Notes: a model not told the origin generated them from the sequence alone. 58,032 nt of DNA from Listeria ilorinensis (GCF_913566895.1 NZ_CAJYCN010000018.1:1-58032); one strand, 5' to 3'; shown: positions 16,086 to 24,781, counted from the first letter of the stretch. Program-made: numbers and translations.

Positions 16086-17941
16086 ATAATGTAGATCTTG
16101 CAAAAGAGATTGTAAAACTTGTTGGCGGAAAAGAGAATATTCGCAGCGTGATTCATTGTGTCACACGACTCCGATTTAAGTTGAAAGATGAAACAGTTGC
16201 TGAGACGGATAAGATTAAAGCCTTAAAAGGTGTTATGACGGTTGTCAAAAGTGGTGGACAATATCAAGTTGTGATTGGTGATCATGTAAACAGTGTTTAT
16301 GATGAAGTGGTCAAAGTATTGGGGATAAATCCAGATGAAGCGGCACAAGATAATGGAGAGCCTGAGCACAAGGGCATTTTTAATAAATTTGTTGAACTGA
16401 TTTCTGGAATATTTATGCCAGTGCTTGGCTTGATGGCGGCATCCGGTATTCTGAAGGGATTTTTGACAGCAGCTGTTACCATGGGACTGGTCGATACGAC
16501 AGCGGGTGTCTATGAAGTCCTTTATGCTGCAAGTGACGCGATGTTTTATTTCATGCCGATTATCCTAGGCTTCTCAGCCGGGAAAGTTTTCAAAACGAAT
16601 CAATATCTTTCTGCTGCGATTGGGGCGGCACTCGTTTATCCAACACTGGTTGACATGTATAATAATGGTGCGAGTTTGACTTTTCTTCATATTCCAGTGG
16701 TTTTGATGAACTATACCATGTCAGTCATTCCTGTTATTTTAGCTGTCTATTTTATGAGTAAATTGGAAAAAATATTAGTGAAATTTATCCCTAAAAGTTT
16801 ACAGTTGATTTTTATACCGTTATTGTTGCTTTTGATTGTAGTGCCCGTAGCGCTGATCGTCATTGGTCCAGTTTCCACCTATGCCAGCCAATTGTTAGCT
16901 GATGGAGCACTTGCGCTGTATTCGCTTAGTCCGATGGTTACAGGCTTTCTACTTGCCGGAATTTGGCAGGTGGCTGTTATGTTTGGATTGCACTGGGCGT
17001 TTATTCCTATTTTTATCAATAACATTTCAGTTTTGGGCTATGATCCGATCAATGCGATGCTTTATTGTACAGTATTTGCTCAGACCGGTGCCGTCATGGC
17101 AGTCATGTTGAAAACAAGAGATAAAGAGCTACGTTCACTTTCTGTCACCGCCACGATTTCTGGTTTCCTGGGTATTACAGAACCCGCCATCTATGGTGTC
17201 AACTTGCCTCATAAAAAACCGTTTATCATGGCTTGTATTGGTTCTGCATTTGGGGGTGCCATTGCAGGTTTGAGTTCTGCGAAAATGTTTGGGGGCTTTG
17301 CTTCTGGCGGAATCTTCGGAATTCCGATGTTCATCAATCCGGATGGTCTTGGCTGGGATTTCTGGGGCTTCCTTCTCTCACTCGTTGTCGCCTTTGTTGT
17401 TGCACTTGTTTTAACTTTGACATTTGGTTTCAAAGATCAAGCACCAGTAGCTCCTGTGATTGAAACGGAGAAGAAAATCGTTCTTGATGAAACAATCTAT
17501 AGTCCTCTTCAAGGTGAAGTGATGGAATTGAAAGATGTGAAAGATGAGGTTTTCTCTGGTGGTATAATGGGAGCGGGAACGGCTATTATCCCTGAAAAAG
17601 GGGAGATTTATGCACCGTTTGACGGAACCGTACTGAGTGTTTTTAAAACGAAGCATGCAATTGGGCTGATTTCTAAGCAAGGTGTGGAAGTTTTGATCCA
17701 CATAGGGCTGGATACGGTGAATTTAGAGGGACAATTTTTTGATATTCAGGTGACGGATACCCAAGAAGTGAAAAAAGGTGATTTACTCGGAAGTTTTGAT
17801 TTAGATGCTATTAAACAAGCCGGTTACGACATCACAACGCCGGTAATTGTGACAAATAGTGCGACATTATCGAGCGTTAGTGCTTGGCATGTAGGAGAAA
17901 AAGTGAATCAAGGTCAAAAGATTTTAGAAGCAAAGGCTTAA
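16082..17941 (+). CDS. PTS glucoside transporter, IIBCA fusion (operon 2)
   Basis: A 619-residue EII with IIB phospho-Cys motif HCVTRLRF near residue 27, a roughly ten-helix IIC domain (GITEPAIYGVNLPHKKPF signature) and a IIA domain with LIHIGLDTVNLEGQFF. It belongs to the same beta-glucoside group as the protein at 6744 but is clearly diverged, notably in the IIC core. It sits between the kinase (ATGA overlap) and the DUF4038 hydrolase, so its cargo should be the hydrolase substrate. An apiosyl-glucoside phosphorylated on glucose O6 fits this reading. The sugar is inferred, the family is certain. Confidence 0.9.
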   Translation: MNNVDLAKEIVKLVGGKENIRSVIHCVTRLRFKLKDETVAETDKIKALKGVMTVVKSGGQYQVVIGDHVNSVYDEVVKVLGINPDEAAQDNGEPEHKGIFNKFVELISGIFMPVLGLMAASGILKGFLTAAVTMGLVDTTAGVYEVLYAASDAMFYFMPIILGFSAGKVFKTNQYLSAAIGAALVYPTLVDMYNNGASLTFLHIPVVLMNYTMSVIPVILAVYFMSKLEKILVKFIPKSLQLIFIPLLLLLIVVPVALIVIGPVSTYASQLLADGALALYSLSPMVTGFLLAGIWQVAVMFGLHWAFIPIFINNISVLGYDPINAMLYCTVFAQTGAVMAVMLKTRDKELRSLSVTATISGFLGITEPAIYGVNLPHKKPFIMACIGSAFGGAIAGLSSAKMFGGFASGGIFGIPMFINPDGLGWDFWGFLLSLVVAFVVALVLTLTFGFKDQAPVAPVIETEKKIVLDETIYSPLQGEVMELKDVKDEVFSGGIMGAGTAIIPEKGEIYAPFDGTVLSVFKTKHAIGLISKQGVEVLIHIGLDTVNLEGQFFDIQVTDTQEVKKGDLLGSFDLDAIKQAGYDITTPVIVTNSATLSSVSAWHVGEKVNQGQKILEAKA

Positions 17942-17960
17942 ATAGAAAGGAATGGATAAG

Positions 17961-19229
17961 ATGTTGAAAAAAAGTGCGGATCTGCGCCGAATCGAAAAAA
18001 ATGGTGAACCGTTTTTCTACTTGGCAGATACAGTTTGGAGTGCGTTTACGAATATCGAGCTTCGGGACTGGTCCTATTATTTGAAAGTCCGTAGGCAGCA
18101 AGGTTTCAATGTTTTGCAAATCAATATTTTACCACAGTGGGACCGTAGCGTGGCTGGTGAAGTGATGGAGCCTTTTGGGGTGAAGGACGGTTATTTGAAT
18201 CTGGAAGACAAGAATGAGGCCTATTTTACACATGCTGAAAAGATGCTTGAAATGGCTGTGGAGCACGGTTTCACACCAGCACTTGTACTACTTTGGTGTA
18301 ATTACATCCCGGAAACATGGGCGACAAAATTCGGTAGTTCGCCGGCGTTTCGCAAGGAAGATATTAAGCCTTATACAAGGATGATGCTGAAACATTTCAA
18401 TCGATTTGATCCGATTTATATCATCAGCGGCGATACGGACTTCCCGACTGAAAGTGTGACAGACTACTATTTGGATGCGCTTAATGTCGTAGCAGAAGAG
18501 GCGCCTGATGCTTTAAAAGTGCTGCACATCTGCGGACGATTAGGGGAGATTCCGGCACGGCTTCAAAATCATCCTGCACTAGATCTTTATTTCTATCAAT
18601 CTGGGCATAATGTCGAGCATCAAGAGACGGCTTACACGCTGGCAGAACATTTTAGCCAGCTTGAACCAACCAAACCAGTGATTAATTCAGAACCGTGTTA
18701 CGAAATGATGGGCGGCTACAGTCCGGAACGCTACGGACGCTTCAGTCGGGAGGATATCCGGCGGGCGGCATGGCAAAGCGTATTGTCTGGTGCTTCTGCA
18801 GGGATCACATATGGTGCACATGGGATTTGGAGCTGGCATACTCTGGATAGCACGTTTGGTTCATCCATTGGCGAAGGCTTTACACCACCGTTTGACTGGC
18901 GGCAGGCGCTTCATTTTGATGGAGCAGATGATTATGGCTTCTTGAAGCAGCTTCTCTTGGCGAATCAATGGACAGATTTAACGCCGGTGGATGTTCTAGT
19001 CAATCCGATTGCAGATATTCGTATTTCTGAAACAACGGATACGGTGCTTGTATACGTACCTTCCAATTTACCCGTTTACTTAAAGGGGCACTTTACTTCT
19101 CCTGATGACTATGCGATCGATCTGGATACTCGTAAACAGGTCGCACTGACAAAAACATTCCCGGAAGACCAAACACGCATCGCTATGACACCTTTTATGA
19201 AAGACAGTCTTTATGTGCTGCATAAATAA
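17961..19229 (+). CDS. Apiosidase-like (DUF4038/GH140-type) intracellular glycoside hydrolase
   Basis: A 422-residue TIM-barrel protein whose N-terminus matches the apiosidase-like DUF4038 family. The pattern is NGEPFFYLADTVWSAF, then YYLKVRRQQGFNVLQINIL. Candidate catalytic acids are in IISGDTDF (D158/D160) and in NSEPCYE (E244), the positions expected for a GH140-type Asp/Glu pair. It has no signal peptide, unlike secreted rhamnogalacturonan-II apiosidases, so it must act on an imported substrate. ATG 17961 is 9 nt after AAAGGA; the ATG at 17952 abuts the ribosome site. Last gene of the operon, 20 bp after the PTS. Apiosidase activity is inferred from family and context. Cleavage of another beta-linked sugar remains possible. 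Confidence 0.78.
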   Translation: MLKKSADLRRIEKNGEPFFYLADTVWSAFTNIELRDWSYYLKVRRQQGFNVLQINILPQWDRSVAGEVMEPFGVKDGYLNLEDKNEAYFTHAEKMLEMAVEHGFTPALVLLWCNYIPETWATKFGSSPAFRKEDIKPYTRMMLKHFNRFDPIYIISGDTDFPTESVTDYYLDALNVVAEEAPDALKVLHICGRLGEIPARLQNHPALDLYFYQSGHNVEHQETAYTLAEHFSQLEPTKPVINSEPCYEMMGGYSPERYGRFSREDIRRAAWQSVLSGASAGITYGAHGIWSWHTLDSTFGSSIGEGFTPPFDWRQALHFDGADDYGFLKQLLLANQWTDLTPVDVLVNPIADIRISETTDTVLVYVPSNLPVYLKGHFTSPDDYAIDLDTRKQVALTKTFPEDQTRIAMTPFMKDSLYVLHK

Positions 19230-19231
19230 GG

Positions 19232-19282
19232 GCTAAAAAAAGAGCGAGACCGCTATTTTTAACGGTACTCGCTCTTTTTTAG
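19232..19282. terminator. Terminator after the apiosidase-like gene
   Basis: CTAAAAAAAGAGCGAGACCG pairs with CGGTACTCGCTCTTTTTTAG, with one bulge. The A-rich 5' arm and T-rich 3' arm make it usable from either strand, closing the sugar operon and the convergent ABC exporter genes. Confidence 0.88.
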
Positions 19283-19324
19283 AAAGTCCGAACGATGTTT
19301 TTGAGACATGTTTCGAGCGTTTTA

Positions 19325-21106
19325 TCATAACGCATGCAATAAATCAAACTGCGCCTGATAAAGATGATGATAATAACCGCCTTGCGCAATAAGCTCGTCA
19401 TGACTGCCTGATTCTTGAATCCGGCCATTGTCAATATAGAAAATCCGTGAGCTGTTTTTGATCGTCGAAAGTCGGTGTGCAATAATAAAAGATGTCCGAC
19501 CTTCTAGAAGACGTTCTAATCCTTCCTGCAACAAGACTTCGGTTTTAGTATCAATACTTGAAGTTGCTTCATCAAGAATCAAGATTTTTGGATCGGCGAG
19601 CAGCGTCCGTGCAAAGGAAATGAGTTGCCGTTGCCCGGCTGAGAGCGTGCTGCCGCGCTCTTTGACTTCTGTATGGTAACCATCTTTCAAGTCTTTGATG
19701 AACTCATGTGCCCGAACGACTTTAGCAGCTTGCATCACTTCTTCATCTGTAGCATCCAGTCTACCGTAGCGGATATTCTCAATGATGGTTCCGGAAAAAA
19801 TGAAAGTATCCTGTAGCATCACCCCCATTTGTTGGCGGAGAGAATGAAGTGTTACCTCCCGAATGTTTTGACCGTCAATCAAAATTTCTCCCTCATTGAT
19901 ATCATAAAAACGACTCAGCAGATTGATGACAGTAGTTTTGCCGGCTCCAGTTGGTCCAACGAGTGCAATGGATTCACCAGCTTCCACATGAAAATCAATC
20001 CCTTTTAGAATATCCTTGCCCTCCTCATAACGGAAAAAGACTTGATTGAAATCTACATGACCTGTAATAGGCTTCATTGTCTTTGCACCTGGTAGGTCAC
20101 GAATATCCGGCTCGACATCTAGTGTCTCAAAGATTCGTTCCAGATAAGTTGTAGCTGTAATGAGTGAATTATAAAAGTTTCCGATATTGATGACGGGATT
20201 CCAAAAGTTTCCTACATAGCCGACAAAGGCAATCAGTGTCCCCGTAGAAACATCCACACCAAGTCCGCGAATTCCAACAAAATAGATCAGACAAGTCGTC
20301 ATTACGGCAATATTCTGCACGCCTGGCCAGAGCAGGAACTGAATCCGTACTGCCCTCATCCAGGACTTCCGGTACGCATCGCTTACATCACTGAAAATCT
20401 CAAAATTTTCTTTTTCACGAGCAAAACTTTGCGTAACTTTGATGCCAGCAATGCTTTCATGAATATAGGCGTTCATATTTGAAGTCTTATTGCTTAGTAC
20501 CTGGTAAGCCTTTCGCTGCGCCGTTTTGATCACCATTACGATCACAAATAAAACGGGAACCAGTGCCAGACTGTAAAGCGTCAATACGGGATCGATCGCG
20601 AGCATAAAGCCTAGTGTTACGATCACACTTAGAATATCTGAGATCAGATTGATCAAACCATTGGAAAGCAGATCACTCAGCATATTGATATAGTTAACAA
20701 CCCGAATCAGGATTTTTCCATGTGGTCGACTATCAAAATAAGAGAATGGTAATTTTTGCAGATGACTGAAAATCGCTGTTCGCATATCTTTCAAAATATC
20801 CTGACCGATTACCGTGATAGACCAGATTCGGTAACGCATGCATAGGCCGGTGATCACTACGGACAGAATAAAGATAGTGGCAATCCAGAAAAGCTGTTGA
20901 TAATCCTGATTGGGAATGGTCTGGTCAATGACGATCTTGGTTAGATAAGGACCGGCCATCGTTGCGATATTGGCAAGCAGAATGACTAAAAGTGTCAGAT
21001 AGATCGGTTTCTGGTACGGCTTGATGTAGACAAATATTCGTTTCAAATGACTGGCATTGAAACCTTCTTCAAGTTCCTCATCCACGTCGAACTTATTCCG
21101 TGCCAT
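19325..21106 (-). CDS. ABC exporter half-transporter, canonical NBD
   Basis: A 593-residue type IV ABC exporter subunit. Residues about 40-330 hold six membrane helices. The NBD has Walker A GPTGAGKTT, signature LSAGQ, Walker B ILILDEATSS with the catalytic Glu, and H-loop IAHRLST. The Met at 21106 follows GGAGGTGGGG and overlaps the upstream partner by 14 bp. A longer open frame upstream lies inside the partner gene. Together with 21093-22853 it should form a heterodimeric drug/lipid exporter of the BmrCD/LmrCD type, with this subunit holding the residues for the competent ATP site. Substrate unknown. Confidence 0.9.
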   Translation of the reverse strand: MARNKFDVDEELEEGFNASHLKRIFVYIKPYQKPIYLTLLVILLANIATMAGPYLTKIVIDQTIPNQDYQQLFWIATIFILSVVITGLCMRYRIWSITVIGQDILKDMRTAIFSHLQKLPFSYFDSRPHGKILIRVVNYINMLSDLLSNGLINLISDILSVIVTLGFMLAIDPVLTLYSLALVPVLFVIVMVIKTAQRKAYQVLSNKTSNMNAYIHESIAGIKVTQSFAREKENFEIFSDVSDAYRKSWMRAVRIQFLLWPGVQNIAVMTTCLIYFVGIRGLGVDVSTGTLIAFVGYVGNFWNPVINIGNFYNSLITATTYLERIFETLDVEPDIRDLPGAKTMKPITGHVDFNQVFFRYEEGKDILKGIDFHVEAGESIALVGPTGAGKTTVINLLSRFYDINEGEILIDGQNIREVTLHSLRQQMGVMLQDTFIFSGTIIENIRYGRLDATDEEVMQAAKVVRAHEFIKDLKDGYHTEVKERGSTLSAGQRQLISFARTLLADPKILILDEATSSIDTKTEVLLQEGLERLLEGRTSFIIAHRLSTIKNSSRIFYIDNGRIQESGSHDELIAQGGYYHHLYQAQFDLLHAL

Positions 21107-22853
21107 CTGTCCCCACCTCCGTTCCAAGTTGTTTGTGATAGATTTCGTAATAGTAACCTTGTTTGCGTAACAGTTCCGCGTGATTACCGCGTTCGATGAT
21201 CTCACCATGCCGCAGAATCAGAATCTCATCTGCATTTTTCACTGAAGAAATCCGATGGGCAATAATAAACGTCGTCGTTTTATGTGTGATCTTTTTGAGC
21301 TCATCTTGGATTTTGACTTCCGTTTCCATGTCAACGGCAGAAGTCGTATCATCCAAAATCAAAATGGATGGTTGCTTGAGTAGTGCTCGAGCCAGGGAGA
21401 TACGCTGCTTCTGTCCGCCTGATAAGCCCACACCGCGTTCACCAACGATTGTGTCATAACTTTCAGGCATCGTTTCAATAAAATGATCAGCATCGGCAAT
21501 GCGAGCCATTCGTCTGACATCTTCCATCGAAGCATCCGGTGCCCCAAAGGCGATATTGCCTTCAATCGTATCGGAAAAAAGAAAAATATCCTGCATAACA
21601 GTAGCGATATGCTGACGCAGTTCACGGACATGCCATGTACGGGCATCTTCTCCGTCAATCAACACCTGTCCTGATGTCGGATCATAAAAGCGGCAAATCA
21701 GATTGACAAGTGTCGACTTACCAGCTCCGGTTTCTCCTAGGATCGCAATCGTCTGACCAGGTTCAGCTTGAAGCGAGATATTTTTTAAAACGTCTGTTGT
21801 CGGATCATCTTCAAAGTGAAATGAGACATTCTTGAATTCAACATAGCCTTCAATCGCATGGGCTGATTTTTCGGCATGCAGTGGGATTTTGGCTTCGGTC
21901 TGCAGCATGTCGCGAATTTTGAATGAAGAGGCAATAAAACGCTGGACATCATTGATCAGCCAGCCACTCATCCGCATTGGTCCATTCAGCATCCATAAAA
22001 AGCCGTTGAATGCGACCAGGTCACCGAGCGACATTTGCCCCTTCATGACCAGATAGCCACCAAAGACGAGCGTAATGATCACAAGCGTTCCAGCAAGCGA
22101 GTCCAGAACCGGCAGATACTTTTTGGAAACTTCCGCAGAATCCAGATTTCGTTTTTTAAAATCGAGATTATGCTCATGGAACTTCTGCATCTCGTACTCT
22201 TCACGTGCAAAGGCTTTGACGACACGGTTTCCACTGATATTTTCCTCTACCATGGAATTGAGCCGGGCAAAGCTTTCTCTGATTTCGTAAAAGGCGGGCT
22301 GTGCTTTTTGCGACATCATCACAGTAAGAATCGCAATAAATGGGGTAATCGCTACAAGTGCTAGTGTTAATTTCCAGTCAATCGTCATCATGATTCCAAT
22401 GGCAAAGATGAAGAGCAGTAGATTTTCAAGAATGTTGTAAATGACCCAAGAGACAAAATGACGAACTGCATCAGTGTCACCGGTCATTCGCGCCATGATG
22501 TCGCCCACGCGTGTGTGATTGAAGAAATCAAAATCAAGTGCCTGCAATTTTTTATAAAGGTCTTCTCGAATCTGAAAGAGACTATTTTGTCCGACGCGCT
22601 CAAAAAGAAGTTGATAGCAGTATCTGAAAAGCGTTCGAAACAGCGTGCTGACGATCATGATGAGCAGAATTGGAACAAGGAGAGACGCTTTGTTCTGATA
22701 AACGACTAAATCAATCACCTTGCCGCCCAGCAGCGGGTAAAGAATGCTGATAAATGACGCAAGAATAATCAGGATAAGAGCGAAAAATAATTGGAGGCGG
22801 TAAGGTCGGATATATTGCCAAATCCATTTTATACTGTCCAAGCATGAACACAT
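21093..22853 (-). CDS. ABC exporter half-transporter, degenerate NBD
   Basis: A 586-residue ABC exporter with six helices at about 15-310. The NBD has Walker A GETGAGKST, signature LSGGQ, H-loop IAHRISS, and Walker B ILILDDTTSAVD. The catalytic Glu is therefore replaced by Asp, which is the mark of the non-consensus subunit of heterodimeric exporters. The start is uncertain. ATG 22853 directly abuts GAAAGG; a TTG four codons on (22841) has a more usual distance. It is first of a two-gene operon and is divergent from an AraC-type regulator 150 bp away, which may control it. Probable role: efflux of a toxic compound or peptide. No substrate clue is visible. Confidence 0.88.
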   Translation of the reverse strand: MCSCLDSIKWIWQYIRPYRLQLFFALILIILASFISILYPLLGGKVIDLVVYQNKASLLVPILLIMIVSTLFRTLFRYCYQLLFERVGQNSLFQIREDLYKKLQALDFDFFNHTRVGDIMARMTGDTDAVRHFVSWVIYNILENLLLFIFAIGIMMTIDWKLTLALVAITPFIAILTVMMSQKAQPAFYEIRESFARLNSMVEENISGNRVVKAFAREEYEMQKFHEHNLDFKKRNLDSAEVSKKYLPVLDSLAGTLVIITLVFGGYLVMKGQMSLGDLVAFNGFLWMLNGPMRMSGWLINDVQRFIASSFKIRDMLQTEAKIPLHAEKSAHAIEGYVEFKNVSFHFEDDPTTDVLKNISLQAEPGQTIAILGETGAGKSTLVNLICRFYDPTSGQVLIDGEDARTWHVRELRQHIATVMQDIFLFSDTIEGNIAFGAPDASMEDVRRMARIADADHFIETMPESYDTIVGERGVGLSGGQKQRISLARALLKQPSILILDDTTSAVDMETEVKIQDELKKITHKTTTFIIAHRISSVKNADEILILRHGEIIERGNHAELLRKQGYYYEIYHKQLGTEVGTDGTE

Positions 22854-23003
22854 CCTTTCTATTTTTGATATACAAGTACTTAGTTTACACAGCTTTTCTT
22901 AAAAAAGAATGGTTAATCTTCCCCATCATGATGGAATATATTATATAATTGAAGCAAAAGAAAACGAATAGATGTAAGCGTTTCATATAAGGGAGGGGAA
23001 ATC

Positions 23004-23837
23004 ATGCTCAAAATTGATACCAACACGTTCAATCCGCAGATTCTCTATATAGGCGACTGCTATACAAATGAACCGCGTATCGGCGAGAATCATCATCATG
23101 ATTTTATCGAATTCTCGATTATCTATGAGGGGCAAGTGAAGTACAATATTGAAGGAAAAGAATATGACTTAAAGCGAGGAGATATGCTTGTCTTGAATCC
23201 GGGGGTAGCGCACTTTGATATTGCTGAACCAGGCATGCAGAATGTACAGATCCATATTGGTTTTCGAAATTTCAGTTTGACTGGATTCCCTCGTAACACA
23301 TTTCCTTTTAAAGAAGCTGTTTTGCGACAAAATGATACGGACTCACTGATTTTACCGATTTGTGAGGATATCCTTCGTGAAAAATCAGAGGAAAAACCAG
23401 GGTATGATTTACTGCTTAAAACCTATGTGATGCAGTTGGTCATCCAAATCTTACGTGAAGCCGAACCGGGGCAGATCCAAACCAGCGGGTTAAAATTGTC
23501 TATGGAAGAACTCGAAAAGCAGCAGCTTGTTAATCAGATTATTTATTATATGGAAAAGCATCATACGGAAGATGTTTCTTTATCCACACTATCTGAAACG
23601 ATGTATATCAGCCCAGCCTATATTTCTCGAGTCTTTAAAGAAGAAACCGGAGATTCTCCCATTCATTATTTGATCAAAATCAGATTGGAAAAAGCCTATG
23701 AATTATTGAAGGACGAGCGCCTGACTGTCAAGGAAGCAGCTAAGCTCGTCGGCTACAATGATGCTTATTATTTTAGCAAACTGTTTAAAAAGCATTATGG
23801 ATTTCCTCCTTCGCATATTTTACAGCGTACCAGTTAA
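23004..23837 (+). CDS. AraC-family regulator with cupin sensor domain
   Basis: A 277-residue protein. The N-terminal AraC-type cupin is at about 20-100 (HHHDFIEFSIIYEGQVKY, then LKRGDMLVLNPGVAHF). The C-terminal double HTH is at about 175-275 (LSTLSETMYISPAYISRVFK, then KEAAKLVGYNDAYYFSKLFK). AGGGAGGGG lies just before the ATG. It is monocistronic with its own terminator, divergent from the ABC exporter operon. Such regulators usually sense small sugars or signals and activate the neighbouring promoter, so it may switch on the exporter. The ligand cannot be read. Confidence 0.88.
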   Translation: MLKIDTNTFNPQILYIGDCYTNEPRIGENHHHDFIEFSIIYEGQVKYNIEGKEYDLKRGDMLVLNPGVAHFDIAEPGMQNVQIHIGFRNFSLTGFPRNTFPFKEAVLRQNDTDSLILPICEDILREKSEEKPGYDLLLKTYVMQLVIQILREAEPGQIQTSGLKLSMEELEKQQLVNQIIYYMEKHHTEDVSLSTLSETMYISPAYISRVFKEETGDSPIHYLIKIRLEKAYELLKDERLTVKEAAKLVGYNDAYYFSKLFKKHYGFPPSHILQRTS

Positions 23838-23840
23838 ATA

Positions 23841-23893
23841 AGCACCAAATACAGCAGTGATGAGAGCATCCTGCAGTATTTGGTGCTTTTTAT
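23841..23893 (+). terminator. Terminator after the AraC-family gene
   Basis: The arms AGCACCAAATACAG and CTGCAGTATTTGGTGCT form a strong stem followed by TTTTTATT. Confidence 0.88.
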
Positions 23894-24292
23894 TGGAAAA
23901 ATAAGGACAAGGCATAGAAGCTACTCATTTGGTATGAAAATAAGGTGAAGAGATGTTTTTATATAAATTTATTTTTTGAAATTTGAACAAAATGTGAAGT
24001 ATAGTTCGTTGATTTATATGGAATTATAACTAAGTGTTGATATTGCATGGATTTATATAGGTAAATAATAGGTATTTTGGAAAAGCGGTTACATTATGTG
24101 TCCAAAAATAATTTTTTTCACTTTTTTGTTGTTCTATGTAAATTATTAAAATGTTTACGAAAATGAATGTTAAGGATTCTATTTTGAGATAATTGTATTT
24201 ATAGCGAGGGGCAGCCCAAAAAAGGCTAGACTTGCTCTATAATAACGTTGGGTGTAAAAATCCAATTAAAAGCTGGATAAAGAGGTGAATAA
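23894..24292 (+). promoter_or_regulatory. 400-bp AT-rich region upstream of the peptide genes
   Basis: This region must drive the peptide cluster. A TATAAT is present at 24238-24243, but no good -35 lies 17 bp upstream, which suggests an activator-dependent promoter. A short inverted repeat AGCC/GGCT (24213-24227) covers the -35 area. An 11-bp-phased repeat TTTGAA/TGTGAA lies at 23982-23998, similar to those upstream of two other surface-protein genes. A weak cre-like stretch is at 24079-24094. No coding frame is convincing. Confidence 0.4.
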
Positions 24293-24397
24293 ATGATGAC
24301 ATTCTTCGGTCAGTTCTTAGCAAATCTTTCAGGAGCATTGCGTTTTCCAGATGTAGTAGAAGTGCTGAATAACCTTATCAAAGGGATCTTTGGTTGA
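24293..24397 (+). CDS. Small amphipathic peptide 1 of 3
   Basis: A 34-residue peptide (33 if the second ATG at 24296 is used), with AAAGAGGTG 5 nt upstream. It begins MMTFFGQFLANLSGALRF and ends in VEVLNNLIKGIFG. It has no signal peptide and no cysteine, and net charge is about zero (one Arg and one Lys against one Asp and one Glu). Residues about 20-33 place Val/Leu/Ile/Phe on one helix face and Glu/Asn/Lys on the other. Copies 2 and 3 share most of the sequence, including an identical C-terminal half. The family resembles phenol-soluble modulins or leaderless bacteriocins in size and amphipathicity, though I recognise no specific homologue. It is least like the other two at its N-terminus. 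Confidence 0.8.
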   Translation: MMTFFGQFLANLSGALRFPDVVEVLNNLIKGIFG

Positions 24398-24434
24398 TAG
24401 CCAAAGCAAATAGGTAGAAGGGAGGTTACATATT

Positions 24435-24536
24435 ATGACAGGATTTATTCAATTTTTAGCGAATCTTTCTGGTGGTATTCAATTCCCAGATGTAGTAGAA
24501 GTACTTAACAATCTAATTAAAGGAATCTTTGGTTGA
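24435..24536 (+). CDS. Small amphipathic peptide 2 of 3
   Basis: A 33-residue peptide with GGGAGG about 9 nt before the ATG. It begins MTGFIQFLANLSGGIQF and ends in VEVLNNLIKGIFG. Gln replaces the Arg of the other copies, giving net charge about -1. The gap to copy 1 is 37 bp. DNA differences between copies fall largely at third codon positions (for example GTGCTGAAT against GTACTTAAC), a sign of selection on the peptide. No modification or protease gene lies nearby, so the primary product is probably the active form with an N-formyl-Met. Function is inferred only. Confidence 0.82.
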   Translation: MTGFIQFLANLSGGIQFPDVVEVLNNLIKGIFG

Positions 24537-24574
24537 TTGTAAAAAATAATCTGAAAGAAGGGAGGAAATAACAA

Positions 24575-24676
24575 ATGACAGGATTTATCCAATTCTTGGC
24601 AAATCTTTCAGGAGCTATTCGTTTTCCTGATGTAGTAGAAGTACTCAACAATTTAATCAAAGGTATTTTTGGTTGA
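24575..24676 (+). CDS. Small amphipathic peptide 3 of 3
   Basis: A 33-residue peptide with GGGAGG 9 nt before the ATG. It differs from copy 2 only at two residues (SGAIRF in place of SGGIQF). It has one Arg, one Lys, one Asp and one Glu, so net charge is near zero. Gly13 and Pro18 probably separate two short amphipathic helices. The gap to copy 2 is 38 bp, so the three form one transcript. The next gene downstream is a sortase substrate 155 bp away, with a stem-loop between. The exporter operon starts 1.7 kb further on the same strand. Confidence 0.82.
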   Translation: MTGFIQFLANLSGAIRFPDVVEVLNNLIKGIFG

Positions 24677-24781
24677 TTCAATGAATTGACTGTCTTCTAG
24701 AAATAGATGGAGACCGAATCAAATCTATTATTAATTAAATATTCGGACTACATATTATTGTATAAGATAGTCGTCAAAATG

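Noticed and set aside
22972-22986. cre site upstream of the AraC-family gene (TGTAAGCGTTTCAT)
   Set aside because: It is one base short of the cre consensus in the second half, giving three mismatches when aligned; kept out of the features.
24107-24243. Agr-type promoter with LytTR sites before the peptide genes
   Set aside because: I could not find two ACAGTTAAG-like repeats at 21-bp spacing; only a lone -10-like hexamer and a short inverted repeat are visible.
24293-24676. Double-glycine leader bacteriocins (SGG or SGA at residues 12-14)
   Set aside because: The position varies between GG and GA, there is no leader consensus before it, and the linked ATPase and permease lack a C39 peptidase domain.
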